A DNA stretch of 64,000 nucleotides from Acidimicrobiia bacterium (lineage in GTDB: Bacteria; Actinomycetota; Acidimicrobiia; Acidimicrobiales; Poriferisodalaceae), in the NCBI GenBank assembly GCA_022820925.1, contig JAJEEO010000007.1:62001-126000 (forward strand). Direction: 5' to 3'. This document shows, piece after piece, positions 1 through 8,539 of this stretch. Each line of letters starts with the position of its first letter. Position 1 is the stretch's first letter. Under the pieces are notes generated by a model. It saw only the letters and a program-made list of their open reading frames with translations, did no database searches and was not told where the DNA came from. Position numbers and translations under genes: made by a program.

Positions 1-654
1 CCGATGATCGGTCCAGGGCCCCAGGTCGGCGTAGAACTGGCAGTTGATCATCGTGCCGAAGCTGGCGATGCCGTCCATCTCGATGTCGAGACTGCGCCGC
101 ACCTTCGATCCGGCTCCGTCGGCGCCTACCAGCCAACGCGCCGCCAGATGCCGGGTGCCCGATGGGCCGCGCACCTCGGCTGTGACCCGCTCACGGTCTT
201 GGGCCACCTCGACCAGCTCGGTGTTCCAGCGGATCTGCACGCGCGGCATGTCTCCCAAGCGGCGCAGCAGTATCTCCTCGATGCGGTCCTGCGAGGTCAG
301 CATCCACGGCGCCGGCGACAGCTCCACGCCGTCCACAACCGGCTGCACCCCAGTCGTCACACGGCCGATCTCGGCGCCGGCCAGCGTCTCGCAGTACACG
401 AACTGCTCCGTCCACGGCAGCGGCAGGCTCGCGGCTTCGATCTCGTCCAGCACACCCCACGGCCGCATCAGCTCCGCAGTCCGCACGTTGACCGACCGGG
501 CTCGGGGATGTGGGTTCACACCACCGCGACGTTCCACGACGACGGTCTCGAGCCCGAAGCGAGCCAGCAGGATCGCCATCGACAGCCCAGCCGGTCCCGC
601 ACCCGCGATGAGCACTGTCGTGTCGGGCGCACCAGCGTCGGCAGCGGGGGTCAA
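1..654 (-). CDS. FAD-dependent (class A) monooxygenase, N-terminal part, cut by window edge
   Basis: Flavoprotein aromatic hydroxylase of the PHBH-like FAD_binding_3 family, which uses NAD(P)H and O2 to hydroxylate ring compounds. The N-terminus shows the dinucleotide-binding GAGPAG (about residues 18-23). It is followed by the HPRARSVNVRTAELMR segment typical of this class and, near the truncated end, by the second FAD motif GADGAGSKVRR. The start chosen is TTG at 654, because a clear GGAGG lies 8 nt upstream; a GTG at 615 is the alternative. It is the last gene of a minus-strand operon after the hydrolase and flavin reductase, 19 nt behind the reductase stop and in the same frame. The substrate cannot be read from the sequence. 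The C-terminal part lies outside the window. Confidence 0.85.
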   Translation of the reverse strand, partial: MTPAADAGAPDTTVLIAGAGPAGLSMAILLARFGLETVVVERRGGVNPHPRARSVNVRTAELMRPWGVLDEIEAASLPLPWTEQFVYCETLAGAEIGRVTTGVQPVVDGVELSPAPWMLTSQDRIEEILLRRLGDMPRVQIRWNTELVEVAQDRERVTAEVRGPSGTRHLAARWLVGADGAGSKVRRSLDIEMDGIASFGTMINCQFYADLGPWTDHR

Positions 655-672
655 GGCAGTGACCTCCGAGGC

Positions 673-1242
673 CTAGCTCTGCGAGACCGTGGACAGCGTG
701 GCCAAGGCCTCTCGCAGCTCGGCGTCGAGCTCGGCGTCAGACACGGCGCCTGCCTCGGTGTCAAAGTTCTCGCCGAATCGTGGGATGGCCAGGCTGGCCA
801 GCACCTCGTTGCCGAAATACCCGGCCAGGTGACCGGCTGTCCGCAGCACGAACCCGCCCCCGCCACCGCCAGGCGACGTCGACAGCATCACGATCGGCTT
901 GTCGTGATACACCCGCATGTCGATCCGTGACGCCCAGTCGAAGACGTTCTTGAAAGCGACCGTGTACGAGCCGTTGTGCTCTGCGAATGAAATCAGCAGC
1001 GCATCCGCCGCCCCGAGCGTGCTGTAGAAGTCGTGCGCTGCCTGCGGGATGCCATCGGCCTCCTGCCGATCGATGCTGTAGATCGGCATCTCGAAGTCGT
1101 TCAGGTCGAGCGTGCTGACCTCGAGCGCATCGGGGTCCACGCCGTCGATCTCGCCGCCCTGCAGCAATCCAAGGGCGTAGTCGACAAGCTGCCGGTTGAT
1201 CGACTGGCTGCTGTTGGAGGCAGCAAAGGCCAGGAGCTTCAT
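673..1242 (-). CDS. NADPH-dependent FMN reductase family protein
   Basis: Flavodoxin-fold NAD(P)H:FMN/quinone reductase of about 189 aa, the usual size for the family. It opens with the phosphate-binding loop AASNSSQSINRQL, followed by the EHNGSYTVAFKNVFDW segment and the glycine-rich STSPGGGGGG loop that surrounds the flavin in NADPH_FMN_red proteins. The ATG at 1242 is preferred to an upstream in-frame Met: it overlaps the stop of the upstream hydrolase as ATGA, and the protein then begins with the expected beta strand MKLLAFAAS. It may supply reduced flavin or reduce quinones formed by the downstream monooxygenase; that link is inferred from operon order only. Confidence 0.88.
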   Translation of the reverse strand: MKLLAFAASNSSQSINRQLVDYALGLLQGGEIDGVDPDALEVSTLDLNDFEMPIYSIDRQEADGIPQAAHDFYSTLGAADALLISFAEHNGSYTVAFKNVFDWASRIDMRVYHDKPIVMLSTSPGGGGGGFVLRTAGHLAGYFGNEVLASLAIPRFGENFDTEAGAVSDAELDAELREALATLSTVSQS

Positions 1243-2171
1243 GACGTCTCCGCGTGGGCAGTGTGGCTGATGATCGCATCGAACAGGATCGGCCACAGCG
1301 GCTCGGGCAGGTCGTGACCCATGTCGCCGAGCAGCAGCAGATGGGCGCCGGGCACCAGTTCAGCAGTGCGCTCGCCGCCGTTGGGCAGAATGAGCGTGTC
1401 GTCGCGCCCGTGAATCACCAGCGTCGGCACACCCAAGCGGCCGAGCGCCTCGGCCCGGGGCGCCGAGCCTCGAACGGCGGCCATCTGGCGGGGGAGTCCC
1501 TCGGGATAGAACATGCGGTCGAACGCCGCAGCCAGGAACCCGGCCATCGCATCGGGGTCGTAGTGACGTCGGCTCGACCAGATCTTCGATGACGCCACGC
1601 CGCTGGCGATGAACTCGTCCCGGTCGACCGGCGGCGGAGCGGTCAGCGCTTCGAGCGCCTCGGGCGCGGCTTCGAAGTACCCGCGCTCGCCGGTGGTCGA
1701 CATGATCGAGGTCATCGACAGCACCCGGCCGGGATGATCGATCGCCATCTGCTGCACGATCATCCCGCCCATCGACACCCCGGCGATGTGTGCGGCCCCG
1801 ACTCCGAGATGGTCGAGCAGCCCCATGCCGTCGTCGCCGAAGTCCGACAGCGTGTAAGGCACCGGCGGCACCGGCTCGCCCGCCAGGGCGGCTTTGGTTA
1901 CTGCCGCCGCGTCCACTTCGACCCCGTCCAGGTGCGTCGACAGGCCGACGTCGCGGTTGTCGAAGCTGATGACGAACCGACCCCGTTCCGCGAGCTGCTC
2001 CCGGAAGCCCGCCCGCCAGCCGAGGATCTGAGACGAGTACCCGTTCACCAGCAGCAGCGCGGGATCGGCTGGGTCGCCGTGGGTCTCGTAGTACAGCTCG
2101 ATCTCGGTCGGGCCGATCTCATTCGAGCCCAACTGCTCAGACTCGAATCTGTTGACGGGTGCAATGGGCAT
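1239..2171 (-). CDS. alpha/beta hydrolase
   Basis: Alpha/beta-hydrolase-fold enzyme of 310 aa, probably an esterase or a C-C bond hydrolase. The nucleophile elbow is GVSMGG, the acid is in the GRDDTLILP strand end, and the catalytic His is in MGHDLPE. The oxyanion region reads LLVNGYSSQ, with the family FDNRDVGLST element behind it. The ATG at 2171 is chosen because the reading frame upstream has no family resemblance and overlaps the divergent VOC gene. It is the first gene of a coupled minus-strand operon (ATGA overlap with the FMN reductase), which suggests degradation of a ring or ester compound. Substrate unknown. Confidence 0.9.
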   Translation of the reverse strand: MPIAPVNRFESEQLGSNEIGPTEIELYYETHGDPADPALLLVNGYSSQILGWRAGFREQLAERGRFVISFDNRDVGLSTHLDGVEVDAAAVTKAALAGEPVPPVPYTLSDFGDDGMGLLDHLGVGAAHIAGVSMGGMIVQQMAIDHPGRVLSMTSIMSTTGERGYFEAAPEALEALTAPPPVDRDEFIASGVASSKIWSSRRHYDPDAMAGFLAAAFDRMFYPEGLPRQMAAVRGSAPRAEALGRLGVPTLVIHGRDDTLILPNGGERTAELVPGAHLLLLGDMGHDLPEPLWPILFDAIISHTAHAETS

Positions 2172-2318
2172 GGCGATGAGTCTGCCGCACGAAACGCTTG
2201 CTCGGGCCAATCTCGGCACGCCGTCACATCGCCGCAAGACAGCCGGCACACCGCAGGCCAGGGACGTGTCCGGCACTGTCCTGTCGTTCGAACGACGGGG
2301 TGCCGTAACGTTCGGGCT

Positions 2319-2720
2319 ATGCGGCGCATGCACATCGGACTGCAGGTGGACGACCTCGACGAGTCGATCGAGTTCTACAGCCGGCTGTTCGGCTGCGAGC
2401 CCACGCTGCGGCGCCCCGACTACGCCAAGTGGATGCTGGACGACCCCCGGGTCAACTTCTCGCTCGACGTCCACGGCGACGGGCCGCCCGGCACGGCCCA
2501 CTACGGCATCCAGGTGGAGTCACCCGAAGAGCTGGCGGCGATGCGCAACCACATCGACGCTGCCGAACTGCCTCGCGCCGATCAGGACGATCTGGTGTGC
2601 GGCTATCAGCTGCAGCACAAGTCGTGGGTCACTGACCCCAACGGCCTGTGGTGGGAGGCATTCTTCACCGAGGGCGTGGTGGACGGGGGCTACGGCACCG
2701 CCGAGATGCCCGACCCGTGA
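2319..2720 (+). CDS. VOC-family metalloenzyme resembling CadI/ArsI
   Basis: Small glyoxalase-fold (vicinal oxygen chelate) protein, 133 aa. It opens with HIGLQVDDLDESIEFYSRLF and has the CadI/ArsI-like stretches RRPDYAKWML and HYGIQVESPEEL, ending in SWVTDPNGLWWEAFFT. ArsI C-As lyases carry a vicinal Cys-Cys pair just before the KxWVTDPDG block. Here that site reads LVCGYQLQHK, with a single Cys, so arsenic chemistry is doubtful. It is divergent from the hydrolase operon and convergent with the DUF1295 gene, 1 nt from its stop. A second Met three codons in (2328) is an alternative start. Confidence 0.82.
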   Translation: MRRMHIGLQVDDLDESIEFYSRLFGCEPTLRRPDYAKWMLDDPRVNFSLDVHGDGPPGTAHYGIQVESPEELAAMRNHIDAAELPRADQDDLVCGYQLQHKSWVTDPNGLWWEAFFTEGVVDGGYGTAEMPDP

Positions 2721-2721
2721 G

Positions 2722-3699
2722 CTACAGATACGCCGCCCGTGACCGGCGGCGACGAGGGCTGAGCGGGTTCGGGACGAACATCGGCACCGCGTCCTGGTAC
2801 TGCCGGTAGTCGGGGTACCTCGACACCGAGATGCGCTCAGTCAGCCGCGTCGAGACGGCAAACAGCAGCAACAGCACCAGGCAGCCCCCTGCGGTCCAGT
2901 GCCACAGGTCTCCCGACGCCGACACCGCGAACAGGTAGAACACCAGCCACATGCCTTGCTCGGCGGTGCAGTTGGGGTGGCGGCACCAGCGAAACAGCGC
3001 CGTGTCCAGGAACGGCTTCGCTACCGGCTCGCCCGCCGCGATCCTGCGCTGCTTGTCTTGTTGGAAGCGCCACATCTGCTGGTCCGCGACGATCTCGATC
3101 CCCAGCAGCGCCACGAACGCGCCGGTCGCGACATAGTCCAGCCAGCCAAACGGCACATCGGCGTGCAGCCACGCCTGGTGGACGGGCGACGTGAACCACC
3201 ACACGAGTGCCATCTGGCCGTACGACACGAAGAGTGCGTTGAATGCTTGGAAGCCCACCTCGCCGAGCGGCCGGCCGAAGATTCTCCGCTGGCTGAACTC
3301 CTCTCGGAGGTAGCTCCAGCGGTAGTCCTCGCTGTCTGGTCGCCACCCGCCCCTACGGATCAGGTTGAAGGTGAGCCGTGCTCCCCACGCGCACGCCAGC
3401 GCCGTCATCACGGCGACCCGGGCCGAGCCGAATCCCACGTCGGCGAGCACGATCGCGCAGTACAGCGCCGGCACGATCGACCACAGCCGGTCCACCCACG
3501 AGGCGTCCCGTGTCACGATCGACGCCATCCAGCACAACGCTGCCAACGCAGCGCACGCACCCAGCGCCACGCCGTAGGGGGTCCCGACCAGCGGATGGTC
3601 GATGTCGGGATAGACGGTCGCGCCGAGCACCGCCGCAACCGCGCCGATGGCGACAACTCCGGCCCAGCCGGGCAGGCCGACGCGGATCCACGAATTCAT
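2722..3699 (-). CDS. DUF1295 family integral membrane protein (steroid 5-alpha-reductase-like)
   Basis: Integral membrane protein of 325 aa with about seven hydrophobic helices. It matches the DUF1295 family: SWVDRLWSIVPALYC near residue 70, GGWRPDSEDYRWSYLREEF in the loop, and the C-terminal SRYPDYRQYQDAVPMFVPNP. The family is distantly related to isoprenylcysteine methyltransferases and steroid 5-alpha reductases and is thought to act on lipophilic substrates with NADPH; the activity here is not established. The C-terminal tail is strongly basic (RRRRSR). It is a single gene, convergent with the VOC gene. Confidence 0.85.
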   Translation of the reverse strand: MNSWIRVGLPGWAGVVAIGAVAAVLGATVYPDIDHPLVGTPYGVALGACAALAALCWMASIVTRDASWVDRLWSIVPALYCAIVLADVGFGSARVAVMTALACAWGARLTFNLIRRGGWRPDSEDYRWSYLREEFSQRRIFGRPLGEVGFQAFNALFVSYGQMALVWWFTSPVHQAWLHADVPFGWLDYVATGAFVALLGIEIVADQQMWRFQQDKQRRIAAGEPVAKPFLDTALFRWCRHPNCTAEQGMWLVFYLFAVSASGDLWHWTAGGCLVLLLLFAVSTRLTERISVSRYPDYRQYQDAVPMFVPNPLSPRRRRSRAAYL

Positions 3700-3793
3700 C
3701 GGTCTGCCCGCTTGACCCGCGCGATCCGAACGATGATTGCCCGATCAGCCCGAATGACCCGGACCCCCGAGCAGCAGCGCTCCGGAGCGGAAC

Positions 3794-4696
3794 TCAGTTG
3801 CAGAATCCCTCGGCGCTCACGCCGCGCTCGATGTAGCACATCAGCGTGCCCTCGACGTTGCGCAGCGTGTAGCCGTCACCGCCTTCGCTCGCTTGGGCGA
3901 ACACGCGCAGCCGCAGACCTCGCAATGAGTCATCGGGCGTTCCGACCACGTCCATCGTGATCCCCGAGACCACACCCGCCACCGGCGCTCCCGAGATCCT
4001 GACCCGTGGCTCGGGCTCCTCGGGGGCCAGCGCGTTGGCCACGAGCTGACCGAGCGCCGTCAGCGTCTCAGCACTCGGCGAATCGCCCAAGATCGCAACG
4101 ACTTGCGGCGTGATGTCGAACGTCGTTCCCAGCGGCGCCACATACTCGCTGCTCACCCAGCCGACAGTCTCGTCCGCCTGAACCTCAAGCCAGACGGTGC
4201 CCGACTGCGAGCGTGTCGTGCCGGTGGGCACCAGGCCGGTCGCCTGCGAATCCAGCCGGCCGATCACCTGGCCCTCCGGAGCGTTGCGCAGGTTCAGGTT
4301 GCTGTCATGGCCGATGCCGACCACTGACAGCACCAGCGGACCGGGCTCATCGGTGGTCATGTCGCCCTCGACGGTCGTCGTCGCCGTGACGATCTGCTGT
4401 GCAGCCGACGTTGTGGGTGTGGGCGGCAGCGTCTGAACCGTGCCCAGGGTGGTGGTGGTGCGCACCGTCGGCGTCGTCGGTGCCGGCGCCGCTGTCGTCG
4501 CGGCCACGGCCGCGGTCTCGGCTGTCTGGGCATCGCCGCCATCGCCATCGTCGACGGCAAGCACCAGCGCGACCACCGCCACGACCAGCGCCAGCAGTGC
4601 GATGCCCAGCGGGAGCCGATCTCGCATCGCGATGAGCCCCTCGCCGGGCGGACGACCGCCGTCCGGGGGGCCGGGGAATTCAGTTGGATCGGTCAT
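3794..4696 (-). CDS. membrane-anchored SH3b-domain protein
   Basis: Protein of 300 aa with a short cytoplasmic N-terminus, one transmembrane helix at about residues 28-48 (GIALLALVVAVVALVLAV), then a long Thr/Pro/Ala-rich linker to about residue 105, and an extracytoplasmic bacterial SH3 domain (NLNLRNAPEGQVIGRL through VGWVSSEYVAPLG). SH3b domains usually bind cell-wall peptides. The C-terminal 100 residues, including two Cys near the end (MCYIERGVSAEGFCN), form a second domain I do not recognise. Its start overlaps nothing, and the FxsA gene ends 6 nt downstream of its start codon on the same strand, so the two are probably co-transcribed. Role in the envelope is inferred. Confidence 0.8.
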   Translation of the reverse strand: MTDPTEFPGPPDGGRPPGEGLIAMRDRLPLGIALLALVVAVVALVLAVDDGDGGDAQTAETAAVAATTAAPAPTTPTVRTTTTLGTVQTLPPTPTTSAAQQIVTATTTVEGDMTTDEPGPLVLSVVGIGHDSNLNLRNAPEGQVIGRLDSQATGLVPTGTTRSQSGTVWLEVQADETVGWVSSEYVAPLGTTFDITPQVVAILGDSPSAETLTALGQLVANALAPEEPEPRVRISGAPVAGVVSGITMDVVGTPDDSLRGLRLRVFAQASEGGDGYTLRNVEGTLMCYIERGVSAEGFCN

Positions 4697-4701
4697 GCGT
4701 G

Positions 4702-5175
4702 TCAGTCGTCCGTTTCAGTCGAGTAGCTGTCGGCGTCAAGGGTGGGCCCCGATCGTCGATGCCCACCAGGTGCGCCCGGCCCGCCAGTCCATCCGGCGGC
4801 CGTGATGCGTTTGGAATAGCGGCGCACCAATACCGAGCGTACGGCTATACGGGTCGGCGGGAAGAGCAATACCAAGCCGACCGCGTCGGTCAGAAAGCCC
4901 GGCGTCAGCATGAGCGCGCCCGCAACCAGGATCAGCACCCCGTCGACCAGCTCGTTGCCGGGCAGCTCTCCCCGTTCGAGGCGCGTGCGGATCTGGTTCA
5001 GCACGCCGAGGCCTGAGCGGCGCACCATCCAGGCGCCCACGACCGAGACGGCCAGCAGCAGCAGGATCGTCTGACCGACACCCAGCCCGCCGGCCACTTG
5101 CACGATCACATAGAGCTCCACCAGCGGCACTGACACGAGCAGAAGAATCAGCACCGCGAGCACGCCGTCCACCAT
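4702..5175 (-). CDS. fxsA: FxsA family membrane protein
   Basis: Protein of 157 aa matching the FxsA family throughout: an N-terminal pair of membrane helices beginning VLAVLILLLVSVPLVELYV, the conserved ELVDGVLILVAGALMLTPGFLTD block near residues 75-97, then LLFPPTRIAVRSVL. FxsA is a small inner-membrane protein known in E. coli for suppressing F-plasmid exclusion of phage T7. Its cellular role in actinobacteria is unclear. The hydrophilic Gly/Ser tail after residue 125 is typical. It lies upstream of the SH3b gene in the same orientation. Confidence 0.88.
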   Translation of the reverse strand: MVDGVLAVLILLLVSVPLVELYVIVQVAGGLGVGQTILLLLAVSVVGAWMVRRSGLGVLNQIRTRLERGELPGNELVDGVLILVAGALMLTPGFLTDAVGLVLLFPPTRIAVRSVLVRRYSKRITAAGWTGGPGAPGGHRRSGPTLDADSYSTETDD

Positions 5176-5223
5176 ACGGCCGGACGGCGACTGCGCTCAG
5201 TCAGATTCCCCAGGCAACCAGCT

Positions 5224-6609
5224 TCACGCGGCCGGATTGACGAGGCGCCCGACGAAGAGGACGGCCTGGGTGTCGCGGTGAACGATCGCCCACAAGAAGG
5301 GCCGATCGGCAACGACGGTGAGATCTGGCGGCGGCGGTACCGAGGTCGGGAACAGCAGTGACGTGGCTGCCGCTGCTTCGGTGCCCTTCTCGTCGACGAT
5401 CACCTTGGCGCTGTGCACGGCGGCAGAAAGGAAAATGCCCGGGGCGATGCCGTCGAACCCCGCCCCCGCACAGAATCCCTGCGGACACAGCCATGCGAAG
5501 AGATCGGCGGGTGGCAGCGTCTGTTCCCACTTCGGCATCGTCACGTCGACGCGTCCCGTCCGAGCCATCTGCGACAGCCCGGCCAGGAATGTGGCGTCGA
5601 GCGATGCTTCGGTGGCTTCGAGTCCATCGTGACGATCGGGAAGGATGAGCCACATGGCCAGATCGCCCTCGAGATAGGGCAGTTCGACGGCAACTGCGCC
5701 GTCCAGCAGGACAAAGCGTCGCTCGTGCGGTGCCTTGTCGCGCATGAACGGCGTCATCACGGAACGGCCGCTCTCGGTCACGAACTCGCCGTTCTCGGTC
5801 ATCTCGGCGAGGAACGGCTCCGACCAGTCGGCCTTGAGGTACACGGTGTTCACAAGGACGAGCTGCTGGTCTTGGACGGTGCCGGGGCTGACGATGGCAG
5901 GGATGAGACCACGCGTGCGCTCCGACGCCCAGCCATTGATGACGCCGGCCGCAGTGCTGCCGTCGGCGGTGTCGATCGGTTCGATCGCTGCTCCGTAGTG
6001 GGCGGTGGCAACGTTGCGGAATTCCGTTCGCAATGCGAAGCCATCGTCGGGGAACAGCTCGTTCGCCACCTCCACAATGTTGGGGCCCCGAGTGGCTTCC
6101 ACGACCGCGTGACTGACGGCGTTGGCGGCACTGTGGCTGCCCCGTTCGGGGAACCCGAAGATTGCGTCGAGCGCTGCAGCGCTTTCGGCCGACGCACCCG
6201 CCCGGCTCAAGCTGAAGGCGACACCGATGCTCATCGGGCTCGACACGACGTTGCCGTCGATGTGCCGATGGAAATCCCAACCGGCTGCGTTGACTCCCGC
6301 CACCCACTCGGCCGTCGGAGCATCAGCGTCAACCGGCAATCGATCGGTGACCAGCTCGACGACCGTGGTGACGGTCGATTCCGCGGCCGCAGCGCTGGTG
6401 CTAGGAGTCGTCGCCGTAGGCCCGTCTGCTCCGCCGGCAGCGGGGACTGTCGGCTCGGGGGCGGTCGTACCGGAAGGGGCCGTCACCGTGTGCGCGTCTG
6501 CTATGTCTTGTCCGCCAGCCCCATCGGTCACGGGGTCTGTGGCGTCCGTCGAGGCGCCGCACGCCGCTGCCACCGAGCCGAACAGCACCAGCGACGCAAT
6601 CAGTCGCAT
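5224..6609 (-). CDS. serpin-family lipoprotein (predicted serine protease inhibitor)
   Basis: Secreted serpin of 461 aa. The N-terminus is a lipoprotein signal (RLIASLVLFGSVAAAC), so it should be lipid-anchored outside the membrane and tethered by an acidic Thr/Ala-rich linker to about residue 100. The serpin body shows the hallmark NTVYLKADWSEPF and a complete reactive-centre hinge, VDEKGTEAAAATS (about residues 405-417). The small residues at P9-P12 are what inhibitory serpins need for loop insertion. The scissile region downstream (LLFPTSVPPPP) is rich in proline; the P1 residue cannot be assigned with certainty. The chosen ATG (6609) directly begins the signal peptide. It is divergent from the ADP-ribosylglycohydrolase gene with a 166-nt gap. 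Confidence 0.9.
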   Translation of the reverse strand: MRLIASLVLFGSVAAACGASTDATDPVTDGAGGQDIADAHTVTAPSGTTAPEPTVPAAGGADGPTATTPSTSAAAAESTVTTVVELVTDRLPVDADAPTAEWVAGVNAAGWDFHRHIDGNVVSSPMSIGVAFSLSRAGASAESAAALDAIFGFPERGSHSAANAVSHAVVEATRGPNIVEVANELFPDDGFALRTEFRNVATAHYGAAIEPIDTADGSTAAGVINGWASERTRGLIPAIVSPGTVQDQQLVLVNTVYLKADWSEPFLAEMTENGEFVTESGRSVMTPFMRDKAPHERRFVLLDGAVAVELPYLEGDLAMWLILPDRHDGLEATEASLDATFLAGLSQMARTGRVDVTMPKWEQTLPPADLFAWLCPQGFCAGAGFDGIAPGIFLSAAVHSAKVIVDEKGTEAAAATSLLFPTSVPPPPDLTVVADRPFLWAIVHRDTQAVLFVGRLVNPAA

Positions 6610-6775
6610 CCGCACCCAGATCACCTTACGGCTGGCTCCGGTCTGGGTGACCGCGCCCCCCGCGGCACGGGCACGATCGGCACGAGCCGCAGCCCCCGGG
6701 AGCAGCGGTCCAACGGGAGTGGTAGTCAGGCGCAATGGGACAGTGCCCATGCTGCCGACGGCGGGAGGCCACCTG

Positions 6776-7834
6776 GTGAGCAGTCCGAACCTCGAACAGC
6801 GGATTCGCAATGCTTGGATCGGCCGCATCAGCGGCTGCATGCTCGGCAAGCCCGTCGAGCTGCTCTCGATGCGTCAAGGTCCAGCAGCACTCGACGACTA
6901 TCTCGCCCAGGCCGGCGCACTGCCGCTGCGCGATTACGTGCCGCTGCTGCCGGGCGCCCCGTCTGCCGTCGAACGAAATGCCGACGCCTGCAAGGACCGT
7001 CTCGTTGCGGCCGTGCCCGACGACGACATCAACTACACGGTGCTGTCACTGATGCTGATCGAGGAGCACGGCACCGACTTCACCACCGAGGACGTGGCCC
7101 GGGCATGGTTCCGCCTGCTGCCCGGAGGCCTGACTTTCACCGCCGAACGCGCTGCCTACGCCGTGCTGATGGCCAAGGCCTCGACCCCGTTCGCATTCGG
7201 CCAGCCCGCCGGATTCGACCTCGAAGAGTGCAGCGACAACGAGTTCAACGACTGGATCGGGGCACAGATACGGGCCGACATGTACGGCTGGGTGGTGCCC
7301 GGCGATCCCGCCCTCGCAGCCGAACTCGCCGCCCGCGACGCTCGGCTGTCCCACCGCGGCGAGGGCGTGTACGGCGCCCAAGCCGTCGCTGCGATCGGCG
7401 CAGCCATCCCGTCGAGCCCGTCCTTGCTGACTGCGATCGAAACTGCCATGGAGCTGCTGCCAGCCGACTCGGCGTGCGTCGACGCCATGGCGCTCGGCAT
7501 CCGCTGCGCCACCTCAGGCGACGGCCCGGCGGCGATCCACGAAACCTACGACGGCATGTCGCCGGTGCACACGGTGAACAACCTGGCATTGGTCACATGG
7601 GGCCTCCTTTCCGGCGATCAGGACTTCTCGATCGCCATAGGCGACACAGTCGCAGCGGGGTGTGACACGGACTGCAACGGCGCCACCGTCGGGGCCCTGT
7701 GGGGCCTGACCGGCCGCCCGATCCCCGCGCACTGGCCCGACGCCTGGAACGGCCGCGTGCAGGTCACGCTGGCCGGAGTCGGCGAGCTCAACCTCGACGA
7801 CCTCGTCACCCGGACGCTCGCGGTCTGCCGCTGA
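6776..7834 (+). CDS. ADP-ribosylglycohydrolase family protein
   Basis: Cytoplasmic Mg-dependent hydrolase of the DraG/ARH family, about 352 aa, which would remove ADP-ribose or hydrolyse related N- or O-glycosidic bonds. Family landmarks are RIRNAWIGRISGCMLGKPVE at the N-terminus, the acidic VPDDDINYTVLSL metal cluster, and the C-terminal DTDCNGATVGALWGLTG, where the two Asp residues normally bind the second metal. The GTG at 6776 is preferred because GGGAGG sits 7 nt upstream; an ATG at 6749 is possible. No cognate ADP-ribosyltransferase is visible nearby, so the substrate is open. Confidence 0.88.
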   Translation: MSSPNLEQRIRNAWIGRISGCMLGKPVELLSMRQGPAALDDYLAQAGALPLRDYVPLLPGAPSAVERNADACKDRLVAAVPDDDINYTVLSLMLIEEHGTDFTTEDVARAWFRLLPGGLTFTAERAAYAVLMAKASTPFAFGQPAGFDLEECSDNEFNDWIGAQIRADMYGWVVPGDPALAAELAARDARLSHRGEGVYGAQAVAAIGAAIPSSPSLLTAIETAMELLPADSACVDAMALGIRCATSGDGPAAIHETYDGMSPVHTVNNLALVTWGLLSGDQDFSIAIGDTVAAGCDTDCNGATVGALWGLTGRPIPAHWPDAWNGRVQVTLAGVGELNLDDLVTRTLAVCR

Positions 7835-7870
7835 CAGCCCGCCCGTGGCCCTCGGCGCGGCGACCGAGTG

Positions 7871-8539
7871 CTAGGCGACGACCCCGGGGCGTGCGTCCCG
7901 AAGCGGCGCGTCGGTGCGCGCTGCGACCTCGTCGAACGACCAACCGGGCGCTATCTCCATCACCGCAAAGCCCTGCGGCGTTACGTCGACCACAGCGAGA
8001 TCGGTATAGACGCGACTGACCACCCCCGCGCCAGTCAACGGGTACGAGCATTTCTCGACCAGCTTGGGCGTGCCGTCACGAGTGCAATGCGTGGTCATGA
8101 CCCGCACGACCCGCACACCCGATACCAGATCCATCGCGCCGCCGACGGCGGGGATGGCATCGGACTGACCAGTCGACCAGTTGGCGAGATCGCCGTTGGA
8201 GGCCACCTCCATGGCGCCCAGGACGCACAGGTCCAAGTGCCCGCCCCGGACCATGGCGAAGCTGTCGGCGTGATGGAAGTAGGAGGCGCCGGGGTTGGCC
8301 GTGACCGGCTTCTTGCCGGCATTGATGAGCTCGGGATCCACGGCATCAGGCGCCGGCGCCGGTCCCATCCCCAGCAGGCCGTTCTCGGTATGCAGCACGA
8401 TCTCGCGCCCCTCGGGCACGTACTGCGCGATCAGCTCGGGCATGCCGATGCCGAGGTTCACATAGGACCCGTCCGCGATGTCCTGCGCGGCTCGCTCAGC
8501 AATCTGGTCCCGCGTCAGGCCCGGCGGCGGCGTGCTCAT
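7871..8539 (-). CDS. CoA-transferase, beta subunit (3-oxoacid CoA-transferase type)
   Basis: Family I CoA-transferase B subunit, 222 aa. It shows GSYVNLGIGMPELIAQYV and the catalytic glutamate motif HTENGLLGMGPAP (Glu about residue 52), through which CoA is exchanged via a glutamyl-CoA thioester. HADSFAMVRGGHLDLCVLG and the central VGGAMDLVSG block complete the family pattern. The start overlaps the stop of the A-subunit gene by 4 nt (ATGA), so the two are translationally coupled. The enzyme probably activates a 3-oxo acid (succinyl-CoA:3-ketoacid or 3-oxoadipate type); which one cannot be decided. Confidence 0.92.
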   Translation of the reverse strand: MSTPPPGLTRDQIAERAAQDIADGSYVNLGIGMPELIAQYVPEGREIVLHTENGLLGMGPAPAPDAVDPELINAGKKPVTANPGASYFHHADSFAMVRGGHLDLCVLGAMEVASNGDLANWSTGQSDAIPAVGGAMDLVSGVRVVRVMTTHCTRDGTPKLVEKCSYPLTGAGVVSRVYTDLAVVDVTPQGFAVMEIAPGWSFDEVAARTDAPLRDARPGVVA

